DNA from: Hoyosella subflava DQS3-9A1
GTDB lineage: Bacteria > Actinomycetota > Actinomycetes > Mycobacteriales > Mycobacteriaceae
Assembly (NCBI RefSeq): GCF_000214175.1
Contig: NC_015564.1
Span: 2,046,001 to 2,110,000 of the forward strand
Direction: 5' to 3'
Length of the DNA stretch: 64,000 bases
The notes under the pieces are model-generated. The model was not told the DNA's origin. It did not search any database and was given only the letters and a program-made list of their open reading frames with translations. Shown here one piece after another: positions 34,575 through 45,382 of the stretch. Position 1 is the stretch's first letter, and each line of letters begins with the position of its first letter. Both the position numbers and the translations under genes were made by a program.

Positions 34575-34769
34575 ATGGCGCAAGATCAGGTCAAGCGCAA
34601 AGGTGGCGGAGACGGTGATGAATCTGCCGAAGGCGCTGCCCCAGCGGGTCAGGAGCGGCGGGAGAAACTGGCCGAGGAAACTGACGACCTTCTCGATGAG
34701 ATCGACGACGTGCTCGAAGAGAACGCCGAGGACTTCGTTCGCGCGTACGTGCAGAAGGGCGGCCAGTGA
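34575..34769 (+). CDS. pup: Prokaryotic ubiquitin-like protein Pup
   Basis: A 64-residue, intrinsically disordered, acidic protein ending in GGQ, the form that Dop deamidates to GGE before ligation. The C-terminal half ([20 protein letters not shown] followed by [11 protein letters not shown]) is the Mpa-binding and ligase-binding part; the N-terminus is Lys/Gly-rich. ATG 34575 follows GAGGGAGGTG by about 9 bases. Its stop overlaps GTG 34766 of prcB. Confidence 0.98.
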   Translation: MAQDQVKRKGGGDGDESAEGAAPAGQERREKLAEETDDLLDEIDDVLEENAEDFVRAYVQKGGQ

Positions 34770-35638
34770 CAGCGGATGATTTGTGGCGTCTGGGCCGTGG
34801 TGGCGCACCAGCGCATGAGCGATACTCACAACTCTCCTCGTTCACCGATTATCTCCGCCAGAACGCGCCGGAACTTCTGCCAGGTAACCGGCCCGGAGCT
34901 TTGCAGGTGAGTAGCGACGTGGCTCCGCATGGCACGACGATCACCGCGCTTACCTTCGAGGGCGGTGTGGTGATGGCGGGCGACCGGCGGGCAACGATGG
35001 GAAACCTCATCGCCAGTCGTGACATCGAAAAAGTCTTCATCACCGACGAGTATTCGGCCGTCGGGATTGCCGGTACAGCCGGTGTGGCGGTCGAGCTTGT
35101 TCGTCTGTTCGCCGTAGAGCTGGAGCACTACGAGAAGCTCGAGGGCGTGTCGCTCACTCTCGACGGCAAGGCGAACCGCCTCGCATCGATGGTGCGCGGA
35201 AACCTCGGCGCTGCTTTGCAGGGTCTCGCGGTCATACCCTTGTTTGCAGGTTACGAAATTGATGCTCCCGAACCGGAGCGTGGCGGCCGGATCGTCTCGT
35301 TCGACGTGACCGGCGGGCGCTATGAGGAGCACACCGGCTACTTCGCGGTGGGTTCAGGATCATTGTTTGCCCGGTCGGCGCTGAAGAAGCTGTACCGGCG
35401 TGGGCTTGGGCAACAGGACGCGGTGCGCTGCGCAGTCGAGGCGCTGTACGACGCGTCCGACGACGACACGGCAACGGGCGGTCCGGACATGGTGCGCGGG
35501 CTCTTCCCCACGGTAGTTGTCATCACCGCTGACGGGGCGGAGCGCGTGCCTGAAGAGGCGGTCGGTGATATCGCACGGACGATCATTGCGGAGCGTGACG
35601 AGACGACGTCACCCGACGGCGGAGGGGGTGTGCTCTGA
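34766..35638 (+). CDS. prcB: 20S proteasome beta subunit
   Basis: A 290-residue N-terminal nucleophile protease. A 56-residue propeptide ends at HG; cleavage exposes Thr57 in [11 protein letters not shown], the catalytic residue. [20 protein letters not shown] continues the Ntn fold, including the Lys/Asp pattern. The start GTG overlaps pup by four bases, and the stop overlaps the prcA ATG, so pup, prcB and prcA are co-translated. Confidence 0.97.
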   Translation: MTADDLWRLGRGGAPAHERYSQLSSFTDYLRQNAPELLPGNRPGALQVSSDVAPHGTTITALTFEGGVVMAGDRRATMGNLIASRDIEKVFITDEYSAVGIAGTAGVAVELVRLFAVELEHYEKLEGVSLTLDGKANRLASMVRGNLGAALQGLAVIPLFAGYEIDAPEPERGGRIVSFDVTGGRYEEHTGYFAVGSGSLFARSALKKLYRRGLGQQDAVRCAVEALYDASDDDTATGGPDMVRGLFPTVVVITADGAERVPEEAVGDIARTIIAERDETTSPDGGGGVL

Positions 35639-36387
35639 TGGCTATGGGTCTCCCGTACTACGCATCGGCCGAGCAAATCATGCGCGATCGCTCGGAACTG
35701 GCCCGCAAGGGCATCGCGCGTGGCCGCAGCGTCGTCGTCCTGACCTACGCTGACGGCGTACTTTTCGTCGCGGAAAATCCCTCAACAGCACTGCACAAGG
35801 TGAGCGAATTGTATGACCGCCTCGGCTTTGCCGCAGTCGGCAAGTACAACGAGTTCGAGAACCTCCGTCGTTCGGGCATTTTGCATGCCGATATGCGCGG
35901 CTACTCGTACGATCGCCGCGACGTCACGGGACGCGCTCTGGCCAACGCGTACGCTCAGTTGCTCGGAACGATTTTCACCGAGCAGCCCAAGCCTTACGAA
36001 GTGGAGCTATGTGTGGCTGAAGTGGGTGCGCCACGACAGCCGCGCGCCGCTCAGCTGTACCGGATCTCTTATGACGGTTCGATTGCCGATGAGCCGAACT
36101 ACATAGTGATGGGCGGCTCCACCGAGCCAATCGTGACCGAACTGAAGGAGTCGTACGACCACAGCTTCCCGCTGGAACGAGCGATACCGGTTGCAGTCGG
36201 TGCACTCCAGAAGGCTGCCGCGCCGTCAGGTCAGCCCGCAGGTCAGGGGGGACAGACGGAGGGGCGCATTCTTGGGCCGAATGCGCTCGAAGTCGCGATT
36301 CTGGATCAGAACAAGCCGCGCCGTGCGTTCCGCCGGATCCGTGGGCCTCAGCTGGAATCGATCCTGTCCGCTAAGACGCAAAACTAA
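35638..36387 (+). CDS. prcA: 20S proteasome alpha subunit
   Basis: A 249-residue subunit of the outer rings. The N-terminal gate [20 protein letters not shown] is followed by [20 protein letters not shown]; there is no N-terminal Thr nucleophile, as expected. A Gly/Gln-rich segment near residues 198-212 precedes the C-terminal helix. It ends at TAA 36385, and a strong hairpin follows. Confidence 0.97.
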   Translation: MAMGLPYYASAEQIMRDRSELARKGIARGRSVVVLTYADGVLFVAENPSTALHKVSELYDRLGFAAVGKYNEFENLRRSGILHADMRGYSYDRRDVTGRALANAYAQLLGTIFTEQPKPYEVELCVAEVGAPRQPRAAQLYRISYDGSIADEPNYIVMGGSTEPIVTELKESYDHSFPLERAIPVAVGALQKAAAPSGQPAGQGGQTEGRILGPNALEVAILDQNKPRRAFRRIRGPQLESILSAKTQN

Positions 36388-36411
36388 CAGCGTCGAACCA
36401 TGCACACGATG

Positions 36412-36473
36412 TGCCCACCTCTCCGCGACAACCAGATGTTGAGACAACGCTTCCTGTCGCGCGGAGGTGGGCA
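36412..36473. terminator. Long hairpin after prcA, probable bidirectional terminator
   Basis: TGCCCACCTCTCCGCGACA (36412-36430) pairs with TGTCGCGCGGAGGTGGGCA (36455-36473): a 19-base stem with two mismatches and a 24-base loop, 24 bases after the prcA stop and between convergent genes. No T-tract follows. Confidence 0.6.
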
Positions 36474-36515
36474 TGGCGCAATGGGCCTGCGGCCCTAAAA
36501 GTGTGGCCTCCCCAG

Positions 36516-37145
36516 TCAGGCAGCGTTTTGCCCGTGTGCGCTCCAGAAGCGCTGCGTCAGCAGTGCCACTGTGACACCTACAGCGCTGCCAGCGACAACG
36601 TCAGAAGGCCAGTGAGCGCCAGTATGGACGCGCGAGTACGCGATTGCGCCAGCAAGTGGCGCGATGAGGTATCCGGCAGTCCGCGACTCGATCGCCACAC
36701 CCGTGGTGAAGGCGGCCGCGAGCGCAGCATGTGCGGACGGAAATGACGGCGTATCGGCCGCGTCACCGAACCGTCGCTGACCGGGGACGGCGTGTACGGG
36801 AGGCCTGTGGCGGGGAAACAAGGGCTTCAGGAGTTTTGTCGCGACGAGCGTGCTCGCACCGAGCACAAGCGTGCCCCGGATCGCGCCGCGGCGCGCTGGC
36901 CCACCGACTGCGATGAGAAGTGCCGCGACGCCTACCCAGATCTGCCCACGATTGGCGGACTTACTGAGCCCGATCATCACTCGGTCAACCGGTGTCGGCC
37001 GCCATTGTGCCGTCCGCGCGACAATCCTCCGATCGGCCCGGCCGACAGCTCGCCGCACCGCCTGTGGTCCTAGGCGGTGCTGGCCAAGACTCGGGTGCGC
37101 GTGCGGGATACGCGGATCCAGGCCCTCATTGGCCGGTGCATCCAT
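36516..37145 (-). CDS. PAP2-family membrane phosphatase
   Basis: A 209-residue membrane protein with the three PAP2 motifs: KPLFPRHRPP (motif 1), PSFPSAHAALAA (motif 2 with His; Ala replaces Gly in PSGH) and SRVHTGAHWPSDVVAG (motif 3 with catalytic His and Asp). About five hydrophobic segments. Probably dephosphorylates a polyprenyl phosphate, as in decaprenylphosphoryl-5-phosphoribose or undecaprenyl metabolism. It sits alone between prcA and pafA on the opposite strand, divergent from pafA. Confidence 0.88.
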   Translation of the reverse strand: MDAPANEGLDPRIPHAHPSLGQHRLGPQAVRRAVGRADRRIVARTAQWRPTPVDRVMIGLSKSANRGQIWVGVAALLIAVGGPARRGAIRGTLVLGASTLVATKLLKPLFPRHRPPVHAVPGQRRFGDAADTPSFPSAHAALAAAFTTGVAIESRTAGYLIAPLAGAIAYSRVHTGAHWPSDVVAGSAVGVTVALLTQRFWSAHGQNAA

Positions 37146-37151
37146 GCTTCC

Positions 37152-37157
37152 ACCCTA
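37152..37157 (-). promoter_or_regulatory. -10 element for leaderless PAP2 transcript
   Basis: TAGGGT on the minus strand ends 6 bases before the ATG at 37145. Confidence 0.5.
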
Positions 37158-37262
37158 TGCAGTCACGGGCGGGCCCGTACGGCAGATCCGCCATTGGTGA
37201 CCTGATCTTGACGTGGAAGGGCCGCACCGCGCAACTGCACGCGGTTCCGGCGGGAATCGCGG

Positions 37263-37268
37263 TAGTGT
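37263..37268 (+). promoter_or_regulatory. -10 element for leaderless pafA transcript
   Basis: TAGTGT ends 7 bases before the GTG at 37276. Confidence 0.5.
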
Positions 37269-37275
37269 GGCGAAG

Positions 37276-38634
37276 GTGCGGCGACGAATCATGGGTATTG
37301 AGACTGAGTTCGGTGTCACCTGCACTTTTCATGGGCACCGGAGGCTCAGTCCAGACGAGGTTGCGCGGTATTTGTTCCGGCGTGTGGTGTCGTGGGGCCG
37401 AAGCTCGAATGTGTTTTTGCGCAACGGGGCCCGACTTTACCTTGACGTAGGTTCTCATCCGGAGTATGCGACAGCGGAATGCGACGGTTTGCGTCAGCTG
37501 GTGACGCACGACCGGGCGGGTGAATGGATCCTCGAAGATCTCCTCATCGATGCTGAGCGCCGTCTCGCAGACGAGGGAATTGGCGGGGACATCTATCTGT
37601 TCAAGAACAACACCGACTCGGCAGGAAACTCATATGGCTGTCATGAGAACTTCCTGATCGTGCGCGCGGGCGAGTTCTCCCGGATTTCCGATGTGCTTCT
37701 GCCCTTCCTGGTGACAAGACAGTTGATGGTCGGCGCCGGCAAAGTGCTGAACACAGCAAAAGCGGCGACGTTCTGCCTATCCCAGCGTGCTGAACACATC
37801 TGGGAGGGAGTGTCATCGGCGACCACACGGTCACGGCCCATCATCAACACGCGCGACGAACCGCACGCTGACGCCGAGAAGTACCGGCGGCTGCATGTGA
37901 TCGTCGGCGATTCCAACATGGCGGAACCGACGACTCTATTGAAGGTCGGTTCGGCGGCGCTGGTTCTTGAGATGATCGAAGCAGGCGTGTCGTTCCGCGA
38001 CTTCGCGCTGGACAACCCGATCCGGGCCATCCGTGAGATCAGCCATGACACCACTGGACGTAAGCCGGTGCGCCTAGCCGGCGGCCGGCAGGCGAGTGCG
38101 CTGAACATCCAGCGCGAGTACTACAGCCGCGCTGTGGACTTCATGGCCTCGCGTGACCCAGACCCCGACATGGACCAGGTCGTCGACTTGTGGGGACGGA
38201 TGCTGGATGCGGTCGAGGCCCAGGATTTCTCCAAGGTCGACACCGAAATCGACTGGGTGATCAAACGGAAGCTGTTCCAGCGTTACGAGGACCGTTTCGG
38301 AATGTCACTCGGAGACCCGAAGATCGCTCAGATCGACCTGGCGTACCACGACATCAAGCGCGGCCGCGGCGTGTTCGACGTGCTGCAGCGCAAAGGTCTC
38401 GTTTCGCGCGTCACCGAGGACGGCGACATCAAGGCGGCGATGGATACGCCACCGCAGACGACACGGGCGAAACTACGCGGCGAGTTCATTGCGGCAGCGC
38501 AAGCGGCCGGCCGGGACTTCACGGTCGACTGGGTCCATTTGAAGCTGAATGACCAGGCGCAGCGGACAGTGCTCTGTAAGGATCCGTTCCGGGCAGTGGA
38601 TGAGCGCGTGGAGCGCTTGATCGCGGCGATGTAG
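37276..38634 (+). CDS. pafA: Pup-protein ligase PafA
   Basis: A 452-residue ligase that forms the isopeptide bond between Pup Glu and substrate Lys. It starts [20 protein letters not shown] with the catalytic Glu region, then [38 protein letters not shown] and [20 protein letters not shown]. It lacks the Dop-loop, which separates it from the paralogue at 32965. GTG 37276 gives the family length of 452; the frame is open 63 bases further upstream. pafB starts 27 bases downstream. Confidence 0.97.
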   Translation: MRRRIMGIETEFGVTCTFHGHRRLSPDEVARYLFRRVVSWGRSSNVFLRNGARLYLDVGSHPEYATAECDGLRQLVTHDRAGEWILEDLLIDAERRLADEGIGGDIYLFKNNTDSAGNSYGCHENFLIVRAGEFSRISDVLLPFLVTRQLMVGAGKVLNTAKAATFCLSQRAEHIWEGVSSATTRSRPIINTRDEPHADAEKYRRLHVIVGDSNMAEPTTLLKVGSAALVLEMIEAGVSFRDFALDNPIRAIREISHDTTGRKPVRLAGGRQASALNIQREYYSRAVDFMASRDPDPDMDQVVDLWGRMLDAVEAQDFSKVDTEIDWVIKRKLFQRYEDRFGMSLGDPKIAQIDLAYHDIKRGRGVFDVLQRKGLVSRVTEDGDIKAAMDTPPQTTRAKLRGEFIAAAQAAGRDFTVDWVHLKLNDQAQRTVLCKDPFRAVDERVERLIAAM

Positions 38635-38661
38635 GAAAGCGGCAGAAAGGGCGCGGCTCTC

Positions 38662-39660
38662 TTGTCGATTACGAGGGCAGAACGACTCGTCAACCTGGTG
38701 ATTGCTCTTCTCTCGACCAGGCAGTTCCTGACAGCGGAGCAAATACGCGAAACTGTCATGGGCTACCCGGACGACGCGAGCGAAGACGCGTACACGCGGA
38801 TGTTCGAGCGGGACAAGGCGGAACTGCGTGACCTCGGCGTGCCCCTGGAAACTGGCCGCGCGTCGTGGCATTCACCCACGGAGGGGTACCGCATCAACCG
38901 GGACGCCTACGAATTGCCTGACGTACAACTAACCCACGGTGAAGCCGCCGCCGTTGCGGTCGCCGCGCACCTGTGGCAATCACCGGAACTGCATTCAGCG
39001 ACGCAATCGGCACTTCTGAAGCTCCGCGCGGGCGGTGTCACGGTGGACGATGCAGTGCCGGTCGCGGCGATGCCGCTGCGTACGCGTGGCTCGGAGAGCG
39101 TCATGACGAAGCTTCTCAACGCTATCGACGAGGGGCGAGCTGTGCGTTTCTCGCATCGTCGTCAGCCTGGTGAGCCTTACGCATCACGGACCGTAGAACC
39201 GTGGGGTATCGCGACGTGGCACGGCAAATGGTATCTGGTGGGCTACGACAGCGCCAAGGAAGCGACGAGGACGTTCCGGCTGTCGCGAATAGCGGACGAC
39301 GTGACAGCCGTGGGCCCCGCGGAGGCGGTCAGCAAGCCCGCTGACGCCGATGTGCGGGAGATCGTCAAGCAGGCCGTGTCATCCACTGTTTCTGGCGGTG
39401 CGGCGCGCGTGTGGGTCGCGGAAGGCCGCGCGCACGAGCTGCGGCGAATCGCGTCCTCTGCACGGCCGCAGGAGATGAACGGCCGTGCAGGCAGCATTCT
39501 CGAGCTTCCTGTGTCGTCCTGGGAGTGGCTGGCGAGAGTGGTGGCTGGCCACGGGGCGGATGCCCTCGCCGATGAGCCACGGCAGCTGCGTGAGCAGGTC
39601 ATCGAGCTGCTCCAGGGTGCCGTACGCACCAATCGCGTCACCGAGAGGAAGAACGGATGA
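38662..39660 (+). CDS. pafB: Transcriptional regulator PafB (WYL domain)
   Basis: A 332-residue regulator with an N-terminal winged helix (RLVNLVIALLSTRQFLTAEQ then IRETVMGY) and a WYL domain around residues 150-230 (AVRFSHRRQPGEPYASRTVE then WHGKWYLVGYD). With PafC it forms the activator of the LexA-independent DNA-damage response in mycobacteria. Start is TTG 38662, consistent with the known N-terminus. The stop overlaps pafC. Confidence 0.93.
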   Translation: MSITRAERLVNLVIALLSTRQFLTAEQIRETVMGYPDDASEDAYTRMFERDKAELRDLGVPLETGRASWHSPTEGYRINRDAYELPDVQLTHGEAAAVAVAAHLWQSPELHSATQSALLKLRAGGVTVDDAVPVAAMPLRTRGSESVMTKLLNAIDEGRAVRFSHRRQPGEPYASRTVEPWGIATWHGKWYLVGYDSAKEATRTFRLSRIADDVTAVGPAEAVSKPADADVREIVKQAVSSTVSGGAARVWVAEGRAHELRRIASSARPQEMNGRAGSILELPVSSWEWLARVVAGHGADALADEPRQLREQVIELLQGAVRTNRVTERKNG

Positions 39661-40634
39661 CCGCTTCTCGTGTGTCTGCCCGGCTGGTTCGGCTGCTGAA
39701 CCTGGTCCCGTATTTGCTGGCGAATCCGGGTATTAGCAAGGCAGAGCTGGCTTCTGAATTTGGCGTCAACCAGCGTGATTTGATGCGCGACCTGAATCTG
39801 CTGTGGCTGTGTGGATTGCCGGGCTACGGACCGGGCGATCTCATCGATCTGTCTTTCGAGGACTCGACCGTATCGGTGACATTTTCCGCTGGGATGGAAC
39901 GTCCACTGCGCTTGACGTCCCCGGAAGCCACAGCGTTGCTGGTGGGTTTGCGAGCTTTGCTGGATCAGCCCGGGATGGTCGACCCCGCGGCGGCGCAGAG
40001 CGCGATCGCGAAAATTGAAGCGGCTGCAGGCGTCGCGTCAAAGGAACGGGATGAAGCCGCCAAACCCGCAGTCGGAGACAGCGACGCAGCCGCGGCCGCA
40101 CGGGAAGCGGTACTGGACGGCAGGGCGCTGCGGCTGCGTTACTACTCCGCGTCGCGTGACGCTCTCACTGAGCGCGTCGTCGATCCGATCCGGACGCTGC
40201 TCGTCGACGATCAGAGCTACCTGCAGGCGTGGTGCCGGATGGCGGAGGGCGTGCGTTTGTTCCGCTTCGATCGAATCGATGACGCGACCGTCCTGGACGA
40301 GCCAGCGGTGGTGCCCGAAGGCGCGCGCGGTGAGATTGGCACGGGGCTCTTCAGTGACGACGCGACATTGCCGGTGGCGACGCTCAGAATTGCGCCCGAG
40401 GCAGCCTGGTTCCTGGACTACTACCCGGTAGAGCACACCGGGGAGCCCGACAGTGATGGATGGATCACCGGGTCTATGCGTTTTGCCAGCAGCGACTGGA
40501 TGGCGCGTTTACTTGTGGGTTTCGGGTCACACGTTGCGGTGGTGTCACCGCCCGAGCTGGTAGAACGAGTGCAGCAACGCGCTGAGGCGGGCCTCGCGGC
40601 GTACGCCGATGCTGGCCTGGCAGCGTACGGTTGA
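39657..40634 (+). CDS. pafC: Transcriptional regulator PafC (WYL domain)
   Basis: A 325-residue partner of PafB with the same layout: a helix-turn-helix (LLANPGISKAELASEFGVNQ), a WYL domain (LRLRYYSASRDALTERVVDP, then SYLQAWCRMAEGVRLFRFDR) and a C-terminal extension that ends in a short repeat (AGLAAYADAGLAAYG). ATG 39657 overlaps the pafB stop by four bases, as expected for subunits of one heterodimer. Confidence 0.93.
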   Translation: MTASRVSARLVRLLNLVPYLLANPGISKAELASEFGVNQRDLMRDLNLLWLCGLPGYGPGDLIDLSFEDSTVSVTFSAGMERPLRLTSPEATALLVGLRALLDQPGMVDPAAAQSAIAKIEAAAGVASKERDEAAKPAVGDSDAAAAAREAVLDGRALRLRYYSASRDALTERVVDPIRTLLVDDQSYLQAWCRMAEGVRLFRFDRIDDATVLDEPAVVPEGARGEIGTGLFSDDATLPVATLRIAPEAAWFLDYYPVEHTGEPDSDGWITGSMRFASSDWMARLLVGFGSHVAVVSPPELVERVQQRAEAGLAAYADAGLAAYG

Positions 40635-40712
40635 GGAGTGGCCGCCTGAATTGACGCGTGAACCTTCTATGAACGCTTTACCCGCTGGGCCGGTGCAAAT
40701 GGGAAACTCCGG

Positions 40713-40718
40713 TAGCAT
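40713..40718 (+). promoter_or_regulatory. -10 element of the tatA promoter
   Basis: TAGCAT, 31 bases before GTG 40750, which has GGGAGG (40737-40742) as ribosome binding site. Confidence 0.45.
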
Positions 40719-40749
40719 CGCTAGAGAGACTTGATTGGGAGGCTAAATC

Positions 40750-41049
40750 GTGGGTGCAATGAGCCTGTGGCATTGGCTGATCGTTCTGCTGATTGCCGTG
40801 ATCTTGTTCGGGTCGAAGCGGCTGCCGGATGCTGCTCGCGGACTGGGACGTTCACTGCGGATCTTCAAGACTGAGATCAAGGAGATGCAGCATGAGGGCG
40901 ACCAGAAGCAGGGTGAGCAGGCGAAGCAAGAGCCGCCGCAGCTGACATCGGCGCCGGAGCAGCGCGCGCAGTCCGTGGACGCTCACACAGCGGATCCACA
41001 GACCGCGGAGCCGCGGCCGGGTACGCCGCAAGCGGGCCAGCAGTCGTAA
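40750..41049 (+). CDS. tatA: Twin-arginine translocase subunit TatA
   Basis: A 99-residue pore subunit. One membrane helix ([20 protein letters not shown]) is followed by the [20 protein letters not shown] amphipathic helix, then a charged and Gln/Pro-rich tail. The start is GTG 40750 (ATG 40759 possible). tatC follows 84 bases later; a perfect hairpin separates them. No tatB lies adjacent. Confidence 0.95.
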   Translation: MGAMSLWHWLIVLLIAVILFGSKRLPDAARGLGRSLRIFKTEIKEMQHEGDQKQGEQAKQEPPQLTSAPEQRAQSVDAHTADPQTAEPRPGTPQAGQQS

Positions 41050-41064
41050 CGGCGGAACTACTCA

Positions 41065-41087
41065 CGGCGGAACGCTGCGTTCCGCCG
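41065..41087 (+). terminator. Perfect hairpin between tatA and tatC
   Basis: CGGCGGAACG and CGTTCCGCCG form a 10-base perfect stem around a CTG loop. With no T-tract it could act as a partial terminator or RNA-processing/stability element that sets the TatA:TatC ratio. Confidence 0.5.
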
Positions 41088-41133
41088 GACTGGAAGCTGA
41101 GTTCCCCGCCCCTTCGTCAGAAGAAGTACAACG

Positions 41134-42048
41134 GTGCGTTTGCCTCTTACCTCCCGGCGCAGAAAGCGCAGGGCTAATCCGGACGGCACCATGCCGCTGG
41201 TCGAGCACCTCTATGAGTTGCGCACCCGCTTGCTGGTGTCGCTTGCCGCTGTGATCGTGACGACGGCGCTGGCGTTCTTCTGGTATTCGTATCAAGTTTT
41301 CGGCCTCGAATCGCTTGGCGAGTTGCTGCGTGGGCCTTATTGCGCACTCCCGCCCGAGAGCCGCGCCGACCTGACATCGGGCGGCGCGGACGGCTGCCGC
41401 CTGCTGGCGACCGGCCCCTTCGAGCAATTCATGCTCCGCCTGAAGGTGGCGGTCACCGCGGGGATTGTCGTGGCCTGCCCGGTGTGGCTGTACCAGATCT
41501 GGGCGTTCATCGTGCCAGCGCTGCACCGCAATGAGCGACGTCTCGCGATGACTTTCGTGGCATGCGGGGCCGCTCTCTTCATCGGTGGTGCGGTCCTCGC
41601 GTACTACCTGGTTGCCTATGCCCTCAGCTTCCTGCTCACAATTGGTGACAATGTGCAGGTCACAGCGCTGAGCGGCCAGGAGTACTTCGGCTTCATCATT
41701 CGTTTGATCATCATCTTCGGGGTAAGTTTCGAACTGCCGTTGCTGATTGTGATGCTGAACCGCGTAGGCGTCCTGCCGTACGCGAAGCTGAAGGCGTGGC
41801 GCCGGGGCCTGATCTTTTCCCTGTTCGTTTTCGCCGCGATCGTCACGCCCCACGACCCGTTTTCGATGCTTGCACTTGCTCTGGTGCTGACGGTCCTCTT
41901 CGAAGCTGCCGTGCAGGCCTCGCGGCTCCATGACCGTCGCAAGGCGCGCAAGCACTTCGAACAGTTCGGGGATATTGGTGACGATGAAGCGGCACCGGTG
42001 GGTCCGGCCGCACCACTCGACGAAGACAAGGCGACTAAAACGAAGTGA
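41134..42048 (+). CDS. tatC: Twin-arginine translocase subunit TatC
   Basis: A 304-residue, six-helix signal-peptide receptor. [20 protein letters not shown] is the conserved N-terminal block (Glu and Arg contact the twin-arginine motif); [20 protein letters not shown] and [19 protein letters not shown]-like segments follow. The C-terminal tail is acidic and basic (EDKATKTK). The start near 41134 adds a basic RRRKRR leader. helY begins at GTG 42045 overlapping the stop. Confidence 0.95.
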   Translation: MRLPLTSRRRKRRANPDGTMPLVEHLYELRTRLLVSLAAVIVTTALAFFWYSYQVFGLESLGELLRGPYCALPPESRADLTSGGADGCRLLATGPFEQFMLRLKVAVTAGIVVACPVWLYQIWAFIVPALHRNERRLAMTFVACGAALFIGGAVLAYYLVAYALSFLLTIGDNVQVTALSGQEYFGFIIRLIIIFGVSFELPLLIVMLNRVGVLPYAKLKAWRRGLIFSLFVFAAIVTPHDPFSMLALALVLTVLFEAAVQASRLHDRRKARKHFEQFGDIGDDEAAPVGPAAPLDEDKATKTK

Positions 42049-44780
42049 GTGAAGCGCAGAGCCCGCAAACGGAACGCGCTGCGTTCGCCGCTATGCTCCC
42101 ATTCCCCATGGACCCCTTCCAGGTTCGTGCGTGTGATGCGCTCGAGGGGGGCCACGGCGTGCTGGTATGCGCTCCGACTGGGGCAGGCAAGACGGTAGTG
42201 GGAGAATTCGCGGTTCACCTGGCGCTGAGTTCGGGCCGGAAATGCTTCTACACGACGCCGATTAAGGCGCTGTCGAACCAGAAGTACAACGATCTCGTTG
42301 CCCGGTACGACCGGGACACAGTCGGGCTCCTCACCGGGGATCAAAGCATCAACTCGGAAGCCCCGGTTGTGGTCATGACGACCGAAGTCCTCCGGAACAT
42401 GCTGTACGCCGGGTCCGATACGCTGCGCGGATTGTCACACGTGGTGATGGACGAAGTGCACTTCCTCGCCGACCGTTTCCGTGGGGCAGTGTGGGAGGAA
42501 GTGATCCTTCACCTCGCGGATGATGTGGCGCTCGTCAGCTTGTCCGCGACTGTCAGCAATGCCGAGGAATTCGGCGCCTGGATGGAAACCGTTCGGGGCG
42601 ACACTACGGTCATCGTCGATGAAACGCGCCCTGTGCCACTGTGGCAGCACATGTTAGTAGGTCCACGCCTGCTCGATCTCTTTCCGAGCCGTTCAACGGG
42701 GAAAGGTTCGCGCGCGCTGAACCCCGATCTCCTTGCCCATGTGCGCAAACGCCTCGCTGCCGCCGGGGCAGAGCGTGGCCACTATCGACAGTCGAACCGC
42801 GACAGGGGACGCTTCAGGGGCGGCAACGGTGCCCGGTACCGGCCTCCTGGCCGCGCGGAGATCATTGCGCGGCTCGACGGCGAGGGCTTGCTCCCCGCGA
42901 TCACGTTCGTCTTCAGCCGCGCAGGCTGTGATGCGGCGGTCGGCCAATGTGTCCGGGCTGGGCTGGCTCTGACGACAGAAGCGGAAGCGAAAGAGATCCG
43001 GGCGATCATCACCAAGCACACCGGGGAACTGCCTCCGGCAGACTTGCAGGTGCTGGGCTTCTCGGGGTGGTGCACTGCGCTTGAGCGGGGTATCGCGGCG
43101 CATCATGCTGGCATGCTGCCTGCGTTCCGGCACACTGTGGAAGAACTATTCGTCAAGGGGCTTGTTCGCGCTGTGTTCGCGACGGAGACGCTTGCGCTTG
43201 GCATCAATATGCCCGCGCGCACCGTGGTTCTCGAAAGCCTGGTCAAGTTCAACGGTGACACGCACGCAGACCTCACTCCGGGTGAGTACACGCAGCTGAC
43301 CGGGCGCGCGGGGCGGCGGGGAATCGACATCGAGGGCCACGCTGTTGTGTTGTGGCAGCCGGGGGTCGACCCGGAAATGGTCGCCGGTCTCGCCTCGACA
43401 CGAACATTTCCGCTGCGCAGTTCATTCGCGCCCGGTTACAACATGGCGATCAACCTGCTCCGGCAGCGCCCAGCTGAAGATGCCCGCGCGCTACTGGAGC
43501 GGTCGTTCGCGCAGTTTCAGACCGACAGATCCGTCGTGGGCGCCGCGCGGACCGTCGAACGAAACGAGCGCGAACTCGAACGGCTTGAAGGTCGCGTCGA
43601 CTGCCACCTCGGCGACTTCGCTGAGTACGCGCGACTGCGTCGCGGCATTTCTCAGCGCGAGAAGGATCTCGAGCGCAGCGCCACCGCGGAGCGCCGGGAC
43701 GCCGCGGCGTCGTCACTGGTCAAGCTCCGGCGCGGAGACGTCATTGTGATTCCCAGCGGGCGACGGGCTGGGGTGGCGGCAGTGGTAGAGCCCGATCGTG
43801 AGTTCGACGATCCGCGCCCGCTGGTGATCACCGATTCCGCCTGGGCGGGGCGGGTGACACTGCGTGATTTCCCGATCCCCGTGCAGACGCTCGGTGCTGT
43901 GCGCCTGCCGCGACATATCGACTTCCGCTCCGCACAGGTCCGGCGCGACCTTGCCTCCACATTGCGGAACCTGGGGTATACGCCGCCGCACCGGGCGCCA
44001 GGCCGCAAGGGCCAAAAGGCCGCGGCGGCGAACGACAAGGAACTTGCCCGGATGCGGCGCACGCTGAAAGCGCATCCCTGTCACACCTGTGAGGAGCGGG
44101 AAGAACACGCACGCTGGTTCGAGCGGTACGACCGGCTCAAGGCTGACACCGACCGGCTGCGGCGGCAGATGAACCTCGCTTCCTCTTCGCTGGCCCGGAC
44201 ATTCGACCGGATCGTCACGTTACTGACCGAGCGCGGGTACGTCAGTGAGGCGAGCGACACCGCCGATTCCACTGTCACTGAAGAGGGCGAGTGGCTGAGC
44301 CGGATCTACAGCGAAAGTGACCTACTGGTCGCCGAGGCGCTGCGCCGCGGAATCTGGAAAGGTCTTGGCCCTGCCGAGCTTGCTGCAACAGTGTCGGCCG
44401 TGGTTTTCGAGACCCGGAGAGAAGGCGTCACGGCAGGTCATGTGCCCACAGCGCCGCTGCGGCGCTCGCTGGCGGACACGATGCGCATCTGGGAGGAAAT
44501 CCATTCAGACGAACTGAGGCACAAGCTGCCGACGATGCGTGAACCAGACGCTGGTTTCGTGCACGCCGCGTACCTGTGGGCCACCGAGGCGCCGCTCGTT
44601 GAAGCACTCCTTGCAGCGAACGAAATCTCCGCCGGCGACTTCGTGCGCTGGTGCCGGCAACTCATCGATTTGCTGGACCAGATTCGGATAGCTGCCCCGG
44701 ACCGGGAGGTAAGGTCAACCGCAGGGAAAGCCATCGCGGCCGTGCGTCGTGGAGTAGTCGCCGTAGATGCTGACGAGTAG
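42045..44780 (+). CDS. helY: DEAD/DEAH-box helicase HelY (Ski2-like)
   Basis: A 911-residue superfamily 2 helicase. Motifs: [15 protein letters not shown] (I), [14 protein letters not shown] (II, DEVH), [14 protein letters not shown] (III), [19 protein letters not shown] (V) and [14 protein letters not shown] (VI). An internal basic Arg/Gly patch ([13 protein letters not shown], ~residues 255-270) may bind RNA. The C-terminal third is the family's helical domain. Cognate of Rv2092c, which also lies next to tatC. It probably unwinds RNA. Confidence 0.94.
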   Translation: MSEAQSPQTERAAFAAMLPFPMDPFQVRACDALEGGHGVLVCAPTGAGKTVVGEFAVHLALSSGRKCFYTTPIKALSNQKYNDLVARYDRDTVGLLTGDQSINSEAPVVVMTTEVLRNMLYAGSDTLRGLSHVVMDEVHFLADRFRGAVWEEVILHLADDVALVSLSATVSNAEEFGAWMETVRGDTTVIVDETRPVPLWQHMLVGPRLLDLFPSRSTGKGSRALNPDLLAHVRKRLAAAGAERGHYRQSNRDRGRFRGGNGARYRPPGRAEIIARLDGEGLLPAITFVFSRAGCDAAVGQCVRAGLALTTEAEAKEIRAIITKHTGELPPADLQVLGFSGWCTALERGIAAHHAGMLPAFRHTVEELFVKGLVRAVFATETLALGINMPARTVVLESLVKFNGDTHADLTPGEYTQLTGRAGRRGIDIEGHAVVLWQPGVDPEMVAGLASTRTFPLRSSFAPGYNMAINLLRQRPAEDARALLERSFAQFQTDRSVVGAARTVERNERELERLEGRVDCHLGDFAEYARLRRGISQREKDLERSATAERRDAAASSLVKLRRGDVIVIPSGRRAGVAAVVEPDREFDDPRPLVITDSAWAGRVTLRDFPIPVQTLGAVRLPRHIDFRSAQVRRDLASTLRNLGYTPPHRAPGRKGQKAAAANDKELARMRRTLKAHPCHTCEEREEHARWFERYDRLKADTDRLRRQMNLASSSLARTFDRIVTLLTERGYVSEASDTADSTVTEEGEWLSRIYSESDLLVAEALRRGIWKGLGPAELAATVSAVVFETRREGVTAGHVPTAPLRRSLADTMRIWEEIHSDELRHKLPTMREPDAGFVHAAYLWATEAPLVEALLAANEISAGDFVRWCRQLIDLLDQIRIAAPDREVRSTAGKAIAAVRRGVVAVDADE

Positions 44781-44788
44781 GGGCGGAC

Positions 44789-45319
44789 GTGTCTGATCCC
44801 AATTACGATCCATGGTCACGCGGCGGCAGCGGCGAGCCGCAAGGCCTTGGCGGTTACGGACAACCAGTACCGCCGCCCGTGGGGCAGCCCTACGGCTATC
44901 CGCCGCCGCCACCGGCTGCGCCGCCCAATGCTCAGCAAGGAAATCCCACTCCAGGAACGCCCGGCACCGGCCGGAACGGTGAGTCGAACGGATCACGGAA
45001 GACCCTCGTAGCGGTCCTCCTAGCCGGAGCGGGATTAGTCATCGCGGGTGCCGTGCTGGTACTTGGATTCGTGTGGCCGGGAGGGGGTCTCCTCGTCAGC
45101 CAGACGTTCGACCGGGGCGCGGTCGAAGCGGGTGTCGCGCAGATCATCACCGACGTGTACCGGGCGGGGAGCGTCGGAGCGGTCGACTGTCCTGCCAATC
45201 AGGAGGTGCGCAGCGGTTCGGTTTTCACCTGTCTTGTGACTGTCGACGGTGAACCGCGCCGCGTCGAAGTGACGGTTCTCAACGACAATGGCGAGTACGA
45301 AGTCGGCAACCCGTACTGA
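44789..45319 (+). CDS. DUF4333 membrane protein
   Basis: A 176-residue protein. The N-terminal 65 residues are Pro/Gly/Tyr-rich and cytoplasmic (PPPVGQPYGYPPPPPAAPP), followed by one membrane helix (VAVLLAGAGLVIAGAVLVLG) and an extracytoplasmic DUF4333 domain with two Cys (VDCPANQEVRSGSVFTCLVT) likely forming a disulfide. Function unknown. It follows helY by 8 bases, the same neighbourhood as Rv2091c. Confidence 0.85.
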   Translation: MSDPNYDPWSRGGSGEPQGLGGYGQPVPPPVGQPYGYPPPPPAAPPNAQQGNPTPGTPGTGRNGESNGSRKTLVAVLLAGAGLVIAGAVLVLGFVWPGGGLLVSQTFDRGAVEAGVAQIITDVYRAGSVGAVDCPANQEVRSGSVFTCLVTVDGEPRRVEVTVLNDNGEYEVGNPY

Positions 45320-45382
45320 CGCGGGATCACCAGTTAGGGACTCCGCCTGGCCGCGCCGCATCATGATCGGCAGAATGGACGT

